A stretch of 64,000 nt of DNA from Sthenelais limicola (GCA_942159475.1 OW804096.1:40113744-40177743), one strand, 5' to 3'; counted from the first letter of the stretch, positions 16,712-29,938 are shown. Numbers and translations are program-made. The notes: generated by a model from the letters alone, not told the origin.

Positions 16712-18872
16712 AACTACACAAGGATGTCTGAGATGATTGATAATACCTAGTCAGCCTGATCTCAATGTATTCATGTGAGTGTTTTTCTTTCCCTTTCTAT
16801 CTCCATCTCTCTCTCTCTCTCCCTCTACTAAGCTATGGTGGAATGGATAATGCAAGATATGACAATCACATCCATCAGGACTTAACTATCACAGGAGCGA
16901 CTACCGTAAAATTAGTAATTAGAAGAGTTTTGGTTTGATATGGCAACATTTTTGTAAACAAGACTACTGTAGGAATGGCTACCATAAAATGTGTAAAAGA
17001 AACCCACATCAACACAAATTAATTCTTGTAGCAGCACTAGTCTAGGGATATATTTAAGTGTATAGATGGTCTGGATGTACCAGGAGTGATGTAAAGTATA
17101 ATCTTTGTATTTAGCAATATTGTCAACAAAGCATACCAAGATAAAATGGTATAATTTCGGCGTGATTTCATTAGGAGCTTCAGCATGAGGAATTACGGTA
17201 ATCCTGCCGCGTGTAGAGATCGGCGTAGATGTGTTGTTATTCAACTCTCGTTGCGATAATAGCATAATAACAATGGATAACAACATCAACAACAATAAGA
17301 CCATATCACTGATATCCGAGCAAATACAATCACATGGTCGCCACCATTGGCAGAACTTAGATAGGGAAATAGAAGAACTTCATCAAACAATGGATCCAAA
17401 GGATTGGCATGGGACTTGCATCAGCTACTAAGTATGTTGCTGTCTCCCCATTCAATTTCTTTCCATAAACCAGAATTTACGATTCAGTAATAAAATGAGA
17501 AACAAAACTTTAGAAATGTCGACCCTGTGATGCCACTTCCTTTCTTCATTTCTGTGTTCGGTTAATGAATGAATACCAGTATTTGTCGTGTGTGTATGAA
17601 CACACTCAGTAATATAGCTATTATACATATTTTACAGGTAAGTGATACAAATTATCTCATTTTAAAGCAAAGAAAAGAAAGAGAGATGGGGCAAGAGAAA
17701 GTCCGCTGATTGAAGAAAGGGAAGATGTAATGATTGTGTTTCCGGCTTGTCTTAAAAACGAAGACGCAATATAAGAGATTATCTGGGTCAGTTTCCGGAG
17801 AGAGGGCGGTTGGACTGACACAGCAAAGGAAACATCATTTAGCGTGTATCTGGAGGTAAAAACGCAGGTAAATGGCTATAGCTCTTCATAGCAAATAGAG
17901 GCTCTTATTGAAATAAGCAAAGATGATGCAATTTGGCTCCTAATTAGTTAATGTACGAGAGATCGTTCAGATAAAATCTACCATCAAATAATAATGGTTA
18001 TATAAAACAAATAAGAACAAACATACCAAAGAACTGAACAGTATAGTATAACATGTTTTAAATTCTCATCCCTCTTAAGGGCTCGCTGTTATAAAATCAA
18101 TGTCAATGTTATTTTCATGGGATATATGTTTTCCTCCCTCCATCTGACTTCACTAGCACAAGTAACTTATTTGTATGTCGTATTCCCAGTTTCCATTATC
18201 ATGTTTCAAAAGAGGCAGCATTTGATTTGATTTGCACAAAACAACATGAATCAAGTCGATTCTTTGAATTTAGTAGGTGCTGAGTTATGTCTATCTAAAC
18301 ATGTGTTGAGCCTGATAAAGATCACATTATTGGCTGGGAGCAAATTAGTTTTCATTCCTGGGTGATTGATTGAACAGAACATGTGGGGATTTAGTTTCAT
18401 GACATTTTATATGGTAGATCCCAGAGTTGGTCCATAAAAATAAAGGCTGCCATTGGGACATGACATGGCCTAACTGTTGACCAAAGTGTTTTATACATAA
18501 AGCTACGTGCTAGGAGTCATTTTCCAAAATAAACATCGAATAGAAGCACATAAACCAGAGCGATGTCATCTCAAACCAAGAAAGCATAAAAAACTAACAC
18601 CTGACAAGTGAATGAGTGTCATATTTATAAATGATTAATTGGGCAGTGTTCAAGTACGCACCAGCAAAATGGGGACCTAATTACCGTCGGAAAATCACAG
18701 GTGACTCTATACTATGAGGTATCAGAGCACATCATTATATTCATTCACTTTTTAATGACATTTCCGTCATTGAGATATAATTATTATTTTCGGGGAAAGG
18801 AGAGATTTTATGTTTATGTGGTGGCGGAGATTGGTGTTTAAATGACAAAGAAACGTGGCAAATAAACAGCGG
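16712..18872. other. Gene-poor intergenic sequence
   Basis: I see nothing recognisable in this stretch. There is a short CT repeat near 16,800-16,828, and the 130-codon minus-strand frame at 16,912-17,304 matches no family known to me. Confidence 0.45.
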
Positions 18873-18966
18873 GAGAGAGAGGAAGGAGAGCCTGAGGAAA
18901 GAGTGACAAGCGACAGGGAGAGAGGAGTGAGAGAGAGGGAAGGGAGAGGGGAGAGAAAGAGGGAGG

Positions 18967-19004
<38 letters not shown>

Positions 19005-19118
19005 CGGAGGGAGGCAGAGAAGAAGAGATAAAGAGAGAGGAGAGAGAAAGAAGAGAGCGAGGAGTGACACAGAAAGAGACAGAGAAGAGAGAAAAGAGAG
19101 AAAAGAGAGAGTGAAAGA
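18873..19118 (+). repeat. Purine (GA)-rich low-complexity tract
   Basis: About 245 bp consisting almost only of G and A on the plus strand, with a (GA)n core near 18,968-19,000. Three overlapping minus-strand Ser/Leu frames over it are artefacts of composition. Confidence 0.9.
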
Positions 19119-19873
19119 TTTTGAAGCTGGAGGGGATGGATGTTGTCAACTCGGAACATCTGTGTGAGTGAGCACTGGCACAAATGCAGCAAAAGTAGGC
19201 CAGTGATAAAAACATATATATCTAGCCAAGAAGTAAAACAGGGTCAGCTCTAGCACTCAAATACCAGCGAGCAAAAAACACAAGACCTCAGATTGGGTAA
19301 CAAATCGGTCAGATAAAAATGGATAGTGTGGGCAAAAGAGATGAGCATGGTAGAGAGGGAAGGATTGAATGGGTTTGGGAGATGATTTGATAACATTAAA
19401 AGTAACCAATACCGGGATATACCACCAATGGCAATGATATCATCATATATCATGTTATCTGATCATTAAGTAACAGCATGGATAATAGTTCTGAGATCAA
19501 GAAACATGTGTGGACTGGGACTACTACAGCTTTTTACCTTGGCCTCGCTATGTCGAAACTTTCCTTTAAAGATTCCTCTCAAAAATTGACAATGGTTAAA
19601 ACGTATGCCTCTTAGAAAGCTGTTTTAACCTTACAAATCTGATGTTTCAGGCATTAGTTTTAATACTCAATAGATTGGGAAAAGGTAAAACATGGACTGG
19701 CTTCCTTCAAATCCTTCACCAATGCCCGCAATGGCAATATTTTGCTATACACATTACAAGTAAGGGGGCCAAGCTTTGAACATTGGCTGAATGGCTTGAC
19801 ACCACCACTCCAATACACATCCAATGTGAGACAAAATATCATCAATAAAGATAAACAAAAAATGGTACATTAC

Positions 19874-19940
19874 CTTGACGTAAGTCCATGCCTAAGCACT
19901 GTATGAAGAGGTAGAAAAGACATGCTGCCGATATCCACAT
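19874..19940 (-). CDS. Candidate signal-peptide first coding exon
   Basis: On the minus strand an ATG at 19,940 opens 22 codons, MWISAACLFYLFIQCLG followed by MDLRQ, and ends in phase 1 at a consensus donor CAAG|GTAATG (19,874/19,873). The sequence has the shape of a secretory signal peptide: a short N-region, a hydrophobic core, and a small residue (G) at a plausible cleavage point. An in-frame TAA lies 18 codons upstream. A possible acceptor (TTTATATCCAG) lies upstream near 20,050, so the exon may also carry 5'UTR. No matching downstream exon was found at lower coordinates, so the gene cannot be identified. It could be chance. Confidence 0.3.
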
Positions 19941-21436
19941 GACGGACCATGTGGGCTGCCCCGGTCGGCCGACGGGCACGGGTGGGAAAATTTATAGGAT
20001 AATTCCTTTCACTTCTTTCACACTAACAACTGTCAACCCCACCTGGATATAAAATGGAAAGAGAGAACTATGTTAAAGATGGGTTGCATGATAACAAACG
20101 ATTGGCAATTGTTAAAATCTTCACAGTAATTTATAATCGGTTAAATGGTGCTGGGTTTTTAAAAAGAATACTGAGGAAAATGTTGATTTAGTTTGTGATA
20201 GATAGTGAAAAGTACTCGTGATATGTTCATAGGAACTTTAAGAGTACCGTAGGCCTAATATATAGGAAACCATGCCACGGCCAAAACTACAAGTTAAAAC
20301 TGGTATTTAGGCTATATTAAAAGCTTAGCATTTCATGGTAATACAACTCGTGAAATTGCCACTGACGATTCAGAAAAATAAGAAGAAAACATACCATTCA
20401 TAAAAACAGGAATTGTATCAGAATAACCATGGCATGGGTATAATAACGGTTATAAAACTAAAGCATGGCCATGAGGACCATATAGCCTATAATATATCGG
20501 AAGAGGCGCGAAGCATAAACATGACAATGATAGTGTTGAGAAGAAAGCATGGGATATTGAACCAACATCGAACCACCAACATAGTAGTGGTCAGTCCGTC
20601 ATGCTGAAAACAGGATGACCAGGAGCGGCACCACTGTTCAGTCTATGCAAATCGGGACCAGCAAGGGCACCACCACCAACATCAGTACTACTTCATCCCT
20701 CCTCCTCCTCCTCCTCTCCTCCTCCAACACACGTCCCTACAACTAAGCTATCCAGCTGCTTTCAGCACCAAACCGTCCTACATCGCTATAATTTATTCCC
20801 ATTTCAGCTGGCAAACCTCCCCCGGTTCACAATATTCAAGATTGGCGATGTGTTGTGGCTAGCATTGGCTATTAACCAACTGCAATCTCAACAACACGTT
20901 TGCCTCATTCTAGGGTCACAGGCAAACAAAGATGGCGAATATGCCCCCCTGCCCTCAAAACTAGGTTAGCTAGCCAGTAGTAGAGTCCCCTTTGCGAGCA
21001 TTCCAATATTCCCGGCCATTTTTTGAACCGTGATCGTTCGCCGAAGAACGCTTTCTCTGCCGGCTTGACAGTGTCGGATGGCAGCAAGAGGAAAAGGTTT
21101 ATTGGTTATAGGAAAGTGAGATATATATACATATATGCAAGCTTACCTCCCAACCTCCCTGCTGAGAGAACTACAGCGCGCAGTGACGACCGGGAACCCG
21201 GGTTTAAGCTCCGAGGTACACCCAAAGTTTCCACGGAAAATACAACGTAATCCTAAATAATTAAGTCCTAATAAACATCCAGCGGCATTCACGGGTAGTT
21301 CACCATCGTGTTCGTATAGGTCTTGATACGCGTAAATCCAATATTGTTGAACAGAAACTAGGGAAAGCTGTGAGTTGTATTGCCTCTCGCTATGTTATTA
21401 TTGTTGCCTTATTTGCATTACCTAAATAAGGCGCTC

Positions 21437-21444
21437 TGACGTCA
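21437..21444. promoter_or_regulatory. CRE octamer in CpG-containing region
   Basis: A perfect palindromic TGACGTCA is embedded in CpG-rich sequence (gcgctcTGACGTCAcacgatcgcagcgacg). It is about 1.5 kb upstream of the candidate signal-peptide exon on the minus strand. This is the classical CREB/ATF site. Promoter function is inferred only from motif and composition. Confidence 0.3.
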
Positions 21445-24400
21445 CACGATCGCAGCGACGCCATACACCAGGTGCCCGAACTGCCACCATCAACAACAAA
21501 TACACACCCTACCCTACCGCATGTTTACAAGATTTCTGCAATATTTTCGCGCCTAATTCACGCAAAATCATTGGCATTCCAATCTAGGGTGTCTCTTGGA
21601 AGGAATCTGTTTATTTCAACCGGCGATGTCATATATTTTAGCGGGAAATCGTCCTTACATTTCTGACCACGATGGACCCATGAGGGCACAAAAACTGCTC
21701 GTCATAAAAAGCAGAAGTAGGTCAGCGAAACGCTGGTAGTACATCACGTCCCTGTGATGATTATGGCGATCCGATGGAAGAGCATGCTATTTTTTCATTG
21801 AGTGCCAACACCCTGTCCGCCCATTTTTCTTTCAATGCAAACATGTCTAGACTAGTTACATTCGGTAGCAAATACTGATATCAATATTTCTCTTCGTGTT
21901 CCTCCCGCGTTGATATGCTCTGATTTATTTTAGCATTCCCAAACAATAATGCTGAAGATTTATTGCCTTAATTTTTTATAGGTAGGCAGTTCATATGGTG
22001 CGTTTTTTTTCTATTCATGAACCGTTGGTAGGGTGGTTAGATATTAATGCCCAATATTTCGATTACAAATTAAATTATCTCTTTTGGCACCGATCCAATA
22101 TGTCAATAAGGGGGCGTGTCCCATGATGCATGGGAAAGTATTCATACGGTGGTAGGATGGGCGGGGCGGGGGATAGATTCAGAGAAACAGCAACAAGGGG
22201 AGGGGGGAGGGATAGGAGGGAGTGCAAAGGACAGAGGGAATGATGACAGGAGGATAGGAGGTCTAGAGATCGCAGGAGAGACATAATTGTGCCTCTCGTA
22301 GCACAAATTTGTAAGGGATGAATAAGATGAAAACATCTGCATATCGCCTGTGATTACAAAAAAAAATGTTCTTATTAGCTTTAAAATTGTGATGCTCATC
22401 AATGTAATATTTTGGCCTACATCAGTAGTATAGGCTACTACATGTACAACGGTGATGGTAAATTGACAGATAGAGGAGAAGTGACCGTGCTGGAGAAAGA
22501 ATGTTAGTTCGAACGATTTATGAGAAATGGAATCCTCTGCATATAGGCCTAACTGTGAAAAAATGTTCTCACCATTAAAACATTAAAATGGTGTTCTCAT
22601 CAACTTCATTCTGATGTTTTCCTTATCAATATACTATTTTTACATTTAGAAAAGTGATGGAAAATGTGGTACGGGGAGAGATGACAGGGGTCGTCAAATA
22701 GGAGAAGAACCTCAGCTCACGCAAACGAATTTTGACAAAGCTATTAGCCTATGCCCAGGATGATATGCATAGCATAATCACATTCGAATTTAGATAGTAC
22801 CACGTGCATGTGTTTGTTTGGCAATCTAGCACGTGACGAACTATGCTGGTTTTATCTTGTCACGATTATATCGGGGATTATATAGATCACAGATTAACCA
22901 TTGTCCAACAAAAGAATAATTTTAAAACGCCATACCATCACCAATTATTTTGTTCTGATTTAATGATAGGGGGCAGTGAACATTATGAAATCCATGAGAG
23001 CGTTTATTCAATATTTGCACAATATAGCCTAGGCCTATATATCTTCAAGTACCAGTACCTGTACGGTATTCAAAATATTACAATACTGATATCTATTATT
23101 CTATGAAATTCAAAAGTATATATTGATTAGCACATTGTCATTGTGTTCTATTGGGGTAAACAAATGTCGACAAGCTTTCTTTTAATCTGACGATAAAAAC
23201 AAAAAATAAATAAACGTAAAATAGAAATTTTGAAACGCATACACGTACAAATGGATTTAAGCCTATATGGTGTCCACACCCTAGTTTTATCAACGGAATA
23301 TAGGCGTTTGAACAACATATCCATGTCTATATATTGGTTACGTTGCTTATTTTAGAAAATGTGGAATATGTAACGGTCTAAATCACTTGAATCACGGAAA
23401 TACGACAATAATTTAGCATATAATTATCTGATAGCTGCATATATGAATTGATATCAAAAGGCAATAGGAATAGGAATTGTTTATCAAAGAGGCTACCGGA
23501 AGCTTAGGGTTATAAATAGCGTTAACTCTTTTGACAGTAGATGTGGTTGATTTACACTGGAAATTCATCGATTTATTCGGGAAAATAATAAAATAACATC
23601 TAGGGTAGTCAGCTATCCTAGTTATTGAATTGTTTTTGAAATTTCTTTTATTTGTCAGTAGTATCATAACAGGTACAATTTAGGGGGAAAATGACAAATC
23701 GGTCTACAGACTTCTGGGATAGTCCCAGTTCTTCCAGTCGTTACCATTTTTTTGGAAGAATATTAACATATAACTAAGCTAGAGGTTAATAAATGGCAAG
23801 TTTGCGTATAAAACAAGAGTAAATATGTTTCTAGGCCCACAATAATTAAATACATAATTATGTGTTAACAGTTAAAGCTATCTTAATAAAAACTGAAGTT
23901 ATAAAAACTGAAGTAATTTAACACAATTATAATGAACATTTTTATGTATTCTATAGGCCTAAACAAAAAATAATATTGTAACTGATAATAAGGATAATAA
24001 TCATAGGGTCAATTCCGGTATAGGCCTACAAAATGAGATCATATCTGCTATTTGAGCTCAGGCTAGAGATTAGAATTTATGTGTGGAAACATAATCATTT
24101 TGAATAAAAGAAATATTAATTTTAATAATACGATTAAAATCATAAAACGTAACAATGATAATGAGTTTGTATTCGAGGTGCAAATGTGCATAATAAAATA
24201 ATGAAACTAACAACACTACAACAATCGAGATGTTAGCATTAAAGTTAACCCAGGCGGGTCAACCAGCACACCCACGACACATCCGCCATCTGGTGGATTT
24301 ATCTGAATCGCAGAGAATCACTCTCTTCTACGGTAGATGGCGTGTGCGCTTGTGAGCCCGATTTCAACGCCATGTGCAACTAGAAAGCGGAGGTTCCATC

Positions 24401-24480
24401 CCGTTATTTCATGGGCTTGAACTGTCAGAGGGCGCCACTTGGACTACTCCTATTGTAAATAGGAGAGGGTATGCAACTCG
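21445..24480. other. Gene-poor intergenic sequence
   Basis: AT-rich with scattered TAGGCCTA octamers (22,544; 23,030; 23,954; 24,021). A purine/pyrimidine-skewed patch near 22,150-22,280 yields spurious Ser/Pro frames. No gene was recognised. Confidence 0.4.
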
Positions 24481-24683
24481 AAGACATGAGAGCACTCTTC
24501 CATGAGCTACCTAATGGATTTTCTCTATTACACAATGAAATATATTGAAATAAAAAAGTGGCATGGTATCAAAGCCCTATTCCTAAGAGATTGGCCGTTA
24601 TAGATGTAAACAGAAATGTCCAAAAGTGGTCATTTCCAAAATGTTTGCAAATTTACGCAAAGACATGAGAGCACTCTTCCATG
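24481..24683 (+). repeat. Direct 24-bp repeat pair
   Basis: An identical 24-mer beginning AAGACATGAGAGCACTC occurs at 24,481-24,504 and again at 24,660-24,683, 179 bp apart. The intervening sequence is not repeated. Confidence 0.85.
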
Positions 24684-26730
24684 GCCCTGAATGAATGTGG
24701 TCATGTGACCAGAAGCCACACAGGGTACTCCTATCTGGCCACGCCCCCAGACACTTCCCTCTCTGGTTCAGGCTTTATTACTAAACATAGATAGTTGTCC
24801 CTTGTTGAAACTGACATTATAACTATTTCCTATAATGTATTTACTATTTGGGATTACTGTCATATGATATATCAATGGTACAAGAGCTTTCTGGAAAATG
24901 GCAGGGCATTGTTGACGATATTCACTAAAGGGAATTCCCTGCTACTTCTGGTTGTTCATTGGCTATGGCTAGCCACATGACATAGACTTGAGGCCATGAG
25001 GGGTGTTTCTGAAAAGAGGATGTGTAATAGTAGGCTATGAGTAAGGGTAGGCCTAGGCACCGTACCGTAGTGGTCCGTTCACAAGAGCCTTCGGCTGAGG
25101 CCCCTCTATCAGAAAAACAGATCACATCTTTAAAAAAGTATCCGAAGAGAGATCAATTAAAGGATTAAATTAATTAGAAACCTACATGTAGGGATTGAGA
25201 GCTTATAGTTTTAAATAATTTTATTATTAAAAGGTTTTGACCAGGAGTAGTGGATGCCTTGTAAAATATTTATTTAAATAATTTAGAAATTAGGCTTATA
25301 GCCTTAGTTTTTTTCATTGTTTATTTCTCAGCCTTCCCTTTGGCGGCCGGCGATAGACACAATAGCACTAGCAAAAATTGTATGGATGGTCACAGGAGTA
25401 ACAAATATGAAAAGAGTATATTCTCAGCTATCTGTAGGTATAACATGTTATGTATTTGAAAGAGTATAGCCGGAGCAATGACTGTAGGAGTACAGCGGGA
25501 GTGCTAATTAAGTTTCGACTTTTCACCCACTGCAGCAGGCCTGGTGTGCGTAGCTAATGTTATTTAAGGGTTCACTTATTCATGATTTGCTACAGAAAAT
25601 ATGCACCCACATTTATAAAGATTGAATTTTGTGTGAGGGATTTTGAAGCTTTTGCGTGTGAGCTTGAGATAATGACTAATTGTGTGTGACTCATGCAAAA
25701 TGCATAAGACTTGGGAGCTTTGTGTATGTAGCTAGGCCTACTCTGTACTCTCAATCCTTCAATGCTGATCCCACTCTAGCTCTCTCTCTCTACCACTTGG
25801 ATTGTAGAGCCAGTTTTTCCGACTTCATGATATGAATCATTAACGTTTTGTTTTTTTGTTTTTTAAAAAAAAAAAAAAAATGTAGGAGATGTTATTTTTA
25901 TCGCCACTTCTTGGGGCAGTTATATGTAACAACAATGATAAAATTAACCTGCAATAGGGGTAATTATGATATGCATATAAAGCCAATATATATAATATTC
26001 ATTAAAGAAAAGATAATCAAACTTGTGTAGTGTCCCGATTAATTACTTATGGTAGACAATTACTTTTGAAAAGAAATAAATTTTGCTAAAATCTGCATGT
26101 CGGGGTACAATTTGTTCAGCCCATGAAAAATAAGGTTTAAGTCGAATTGATGCTGGGAGTAACATTCATCTAATCCTAAAGTACTCTAATATAGAATCCG
26201 GGGGCAAATTAGCTTACTCATTTGCCTCGATGTTATAACAAATATTCTGATCTATTAAGTAATACTATTGAATGTTTTATTCACAACAGTTCAAATTACT
26301 TAATACAATTTTACAATGCTCCAACCGTTCATTTAAAGACTGGTTCTTCAAGTCATATTCTAGGCAAAATCACATAATCTGTTATATTTTCTATATTTCA
26401 TTTGGGATGTTGATGGAAAAAGACAACAAAATAATTTCAAAGTGCATACAAGTAGGCTTTATTTCTATTCTTGGAGGTATTTACAAATATGCCGTTTATA
26501 TAGGTAATGTATCAAATTGAATTGTCATCTACAATTACTGTAAATTCTAAGCAGTGCCGATTACATTAAAAAAATGATATTAATGATATCACATTAAAGA
26601 TCAAAAATAGCCCATACAATTAACCATACCGGTGCTGCCCCCTATCATAAATATCTCGCATATGGCACTGAGCCTTATAAAAATTGCTAATATATTATAA
26701 ATGTACTCGCAAATGTATAATTTAGTGTAA

Positions 26731-26851
26731 CAGGACTCTCTGGAAGATCTATGGCTAGCATAGATGCAAGCACCTATCTCCAGGTGCTATCGTATATTTT
26801 CACACTATGTAATTGTTCTGTCTGGACATAAACAATATCAATCAATCAATT
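26731..26851 (+). mobile_element. Probable 3' tail of a CR1-like LINE
   Basis: The block (aggactctctggaagatctatggctagcatagatgcaa.., then gttctgtctggacataaac) ends in a short AATC-type repeat (caatcaatcaat). The 3'UTRs of many invertebrate CR1-clade LINEs have this form: a conserved stem segment, TGGACATAA, then a 4-bp microsatellite. No reverse transcriptase sequence precedes it, so it would be a heavily 5'-truncated copy. The family assignment is from memory. Confidence 0.35.
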
Positions 26852-28041
26852 ATATTATTTTAAACAGGAGAGAGTGTATTGGGGAAAGATTATCTCATAG
26901 TTCTTTTATTTCTCATCAATATAATTATGTGGGTTCCTAATGTGCATTCAATCACAATTACATCTCCCATTTTTTTCTTTTATTATATCATTACATCAGG
27001 CTAAGTACATGTACATGTACACCATACCCAACGTTTTCTAACTTTACTATATATGCACCTTACTATACCAACCTCTAGAAGGCCTTAGTTTTTTTAGTTT
27101 TTTTTAAGATTTAACATTTTTAATGTAGTTTGTAGCTCATCATTTTCCTCCAACAGCAATCCAATACATCCAGCAAACTCAGCAGATCGAGAAGTATGTA
27201 ATTATAGGTACACACTTGTAGAGACAAAGTTATATATGAGGTTGATTTCCATATGTGTCTTTTTCTCTTTCGATAGTTGCCCTCTGGGATGCTGTAATTC
27301 AATAGGATAGTAGTGTGTATAGTTACAGAAATCTTTAAAACAACATACATAATTCCCATATGATGCATTAGAGCCTATCCAATATTGTTTTTTTTACGTA
27401 GGAAAGTATCATTACTATGATTTAAAGTTAGTTTTGCTATGTGACTAATTAAAGTCAACCATATTTTTTCCAAATGGTCAGAGCACCAATTCCTTATTAT
27501 AAAGTTTTTCAATGGGGGGATATATTATAAATGAATGTACCTAATACACCTAGTCTCTATTTCCGAAAAATAAAGAGAGTTCCAAATATTCTTACATTAT
27601 TAAGAATAAAATGCTTTAAATACTGGAAAACCTGGCCAGCTGGGTGGGGCCCAGAGAGGCCCAATAGCAATGGTGGATAGGGATTGACGTCAGCTTTCCT
27701 ACACAGCAGTCATCATACACTAAATATATTCTAAATATATTGATATTGTTGTGCATCCAAACGACTGGTGTGGACTCCTCCAAAGGCTGTTTGATCCCTC
27801 CTTCATTGTTCGGATCCCTCCCTCATTGTCCATGCTGAAAATTACCAAAAATAAGAGTATCAAACCAGTCATCATTTAAAAATATGGTCTCCCATAGTAA
27901 CTGGGCATTTGCATTTTCCCTGCAAAGGAATAACAGAAATTCCCTGTTCTTGGAGTAGAAAAAGTAGGAATAATTAATACATCTTACCCTGTACTGGGTA
28001 AATTCAGATACCGTAATGAGGAAATAATGGTAGAGTTTGAA
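26852..28041. other. Gene-poor intergenic sequence
   Basis: I see no gene here. The first solitary CCCTGTACTGGG core of the following arrays appears at about 27,989. Confidence 0.45.
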
Positions 28042-28470
28042 CCCTATACTGGGTATAAATATATATGATGGATTGAACCCTATACTGGGTATGAATATAA
28101 TTATGATGAGTTGAACCCTATACTGGGTATGAATATAATTATGATGAGTTGAACCCTATACTGGGTATGAATATAATTATGATGAGTTGAACCCTATACA
28201 TGGGTATGAATATAATTATGATGAGTTGAACCCTATACTGGGTATGAATATAATTATGATGAGTTGAACCCTATACTGGGTATGAATATAATTATGATGA
28301 GTTGAACCCTATACTGGGTATGAATATAATTATGATGAGTTGAACCCTATACTGGGTATGAATATAATTATGATGAGTTGAACCCTATACTGGGTATGAA
28401 TATAATTATGATGAGTTGAACCCTATACTGGGTATGAATATAATTATGATGAGTTGAACCCTATACTGGG
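28042..28470 (+). repeat. 38-bp tandem array (12 units)
   Basis: The unit begins CCCTATACTGGGTATGAATA and continues ATAATTATGATGAGTTGAA. Unit starts fall at 28,042, 28,078, 28,116, 28,154, 28,192, 28,231, 28,269, 28,307, 28,345, 28,383, 28,421 and 28,459. The first unit is degenerate, the unit at 28,192 carries one inserted base (tacatggg), and the last is partial. The other units are essentially identical, which points to recent expansion. Minus-strand frames through it are not believable proteins. Confidence 0.95.
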
Positions 28471-28573
28471 TAAATTGGGCATTATGGTGCATCCTTTTCC
28501 ACATTGTGCGAAATGGAAACGGCCCTGTACGGGGCTTGTAAAATGTCCCTGTAAATCGATATACAAGAAATAA

Positions 28574-28693
28574 TCCCTGTACTGGGAGTGTATAGGAGAT
28601 ACTCCCTGTACTGGGAGTGTATAGGAGATACTCCTTGTACTGGGAGTGTATAGGAGATACTCCCTGTACTGGGAGTGTATAGGTGTAGGAATA
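28574..28693 (+). repeat. 29-bp tandem array sharing the same 12-bp core
   Basis: The unit CCCTGTACTGGGAGTGTATA plus GGAGATACT is repeated at 28,574, 28,603, 28,632 (CCTTGTAC variant) and 28,661. Further solitary cores follow at about 28,709 and 28,757. The core differs by one base from the 38-bp array's CCCTATACTGGG, but the spacer is unrelated. Confidence 0.9.
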
Positions 28694-28814
28694 ATTTTTA
28701 CATTGAACCCTGTACTGGATGAAGTATGGTACAGTTTTAGGAGATGAGATAAGTGGTCCCTGTACTAGGAGTGTTTGATTTTGATTTTTACTTCGTAAAT
28801 ACCTTATTTGCAAA

Positions 28815-29920
28815 GATTATTACATACAGGAGGAAGGATTGACCAAAAGGTATAGATATGCTTCGATCTGGAGTAGTAACCAGGTCTTCCTGCTGTTCCC
28901 GTAGAGGTGATAGTTGACCTCACCGACTAGAGTTGACAAAGGTTATTACATATGGTAAATTACAGCTTGGTGGGTATATAATGTAACCATACACTTAATA
29001 TATATAGGCCTATAGGCCTAGGCCTAAAGTACAGTACAGTACTATGTACTAAAACCTTTCAAGTTAAAATCCACAGTTTACCATTGTGCTTTTTAATAAA
29101 AATGAAATAAGTAAATATAGTAGAATAATATAGTTCCTACCTGAATATAAACTCTCATCGCCAATATCGCAAAATCAGTGATGTCTGTTCCTATATAGGT
29201 TTGAATAGAATATTATTAGATAGGCCTACCGGTACATGATGACACTTACAATGAATTAAAGTGAAATATATAATCTACTCAATTTAAGGGGGGAAATACA
29301 ATTTTGCGCAAGAATTTTTCACAATTCCCCCCCCCCCCCCTCCCGCCCCACACATACAGTGGTTAATTATGAACAGTCCCTACCGAAAGACAGTAATCAT
29401 GACATAAATACTAACATAGGCATAGCCTCATAGGCCTACCATGGCCTACCTGATATAACAAGTCACTTCCATCGACTACTTTGTCATAGGCAAGTCCTGT
29501 AAGATACTAGGCCTACAGTTCATTACATTATCCTTTTCGTTTAGCTCTTTTTCTATTTGTTTGGCCATGTAATTAAAATATTCCTAACCTTATAGCTGCC
29601 GGCTCTGTTTCTCCGTCATCTTGGCAAATGGCCACTATCCAGTACCTACGTCAATGTATGTAAATAAGAGAGGGATATCCTCACTCTAATTATACCAACC
29701 AATCCAGCAAGAGGGATTGGGAGGAGTCGTTGGTTTGGGGTACTGATGGGGTGGCACAGATAGAGTATTCGGATACCAGGTTAAAAGCACTTAATAATTT
29801 GAAACTTATATCAACAAATCATGACTATTCACAGAACTTCTTCCAAAATAGTTGTATTGGATTCCATCATCATTCCATTTTTTAAAATTTTGCTCCTCAT
29901 CATTTACTGCGGCGTAACCA
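28815..29920. other. Gene-poor sequence upstream of DUSP12
   Basis: Contains overlapping TAGGCCTA copies (29,005-29,026) and further copies at 29,221, 29,431 and 29,508, plus a C homopolymer near 29,328-29,341. No gene was recognised. Confidence 0.4.
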
Positions 29921-29925
29921 TAACA

Positions 29926-29938
29926 GCCGCCATCTTGG
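29926..29938 (-). promoter_or_regulatory. YY1-type site, possible DUSP12 promoter
   Basis: GCCGCCATCTTGG (CCAAGATGGCGGC on the other strand) is a consensus YY1 motif, a class that sits close to transcription starts of housekeeping genes. It lies about 1.1 kb upstream of the DUSP12 start codon and about 220 bp upstream of a consensus donor (GTGGTG|GTAAGTG at 30,158/30,159) that could close a non-coding first exon. Confidence 0.35.

Noticed and set aside
18741..19215. Three overlapping 109-141-codon frames
   Set aside because: All read the purine-rich tract in different frames. Composition alone explains the absence of stops.
28042..28693. CRISPR-like repeat-spacer array
   Set aside because: The whole unit, including the would-be spacer, is identical from copy to copy, and the context is a eukaryotic intergenic region. 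These are ordinary tandem repeats.
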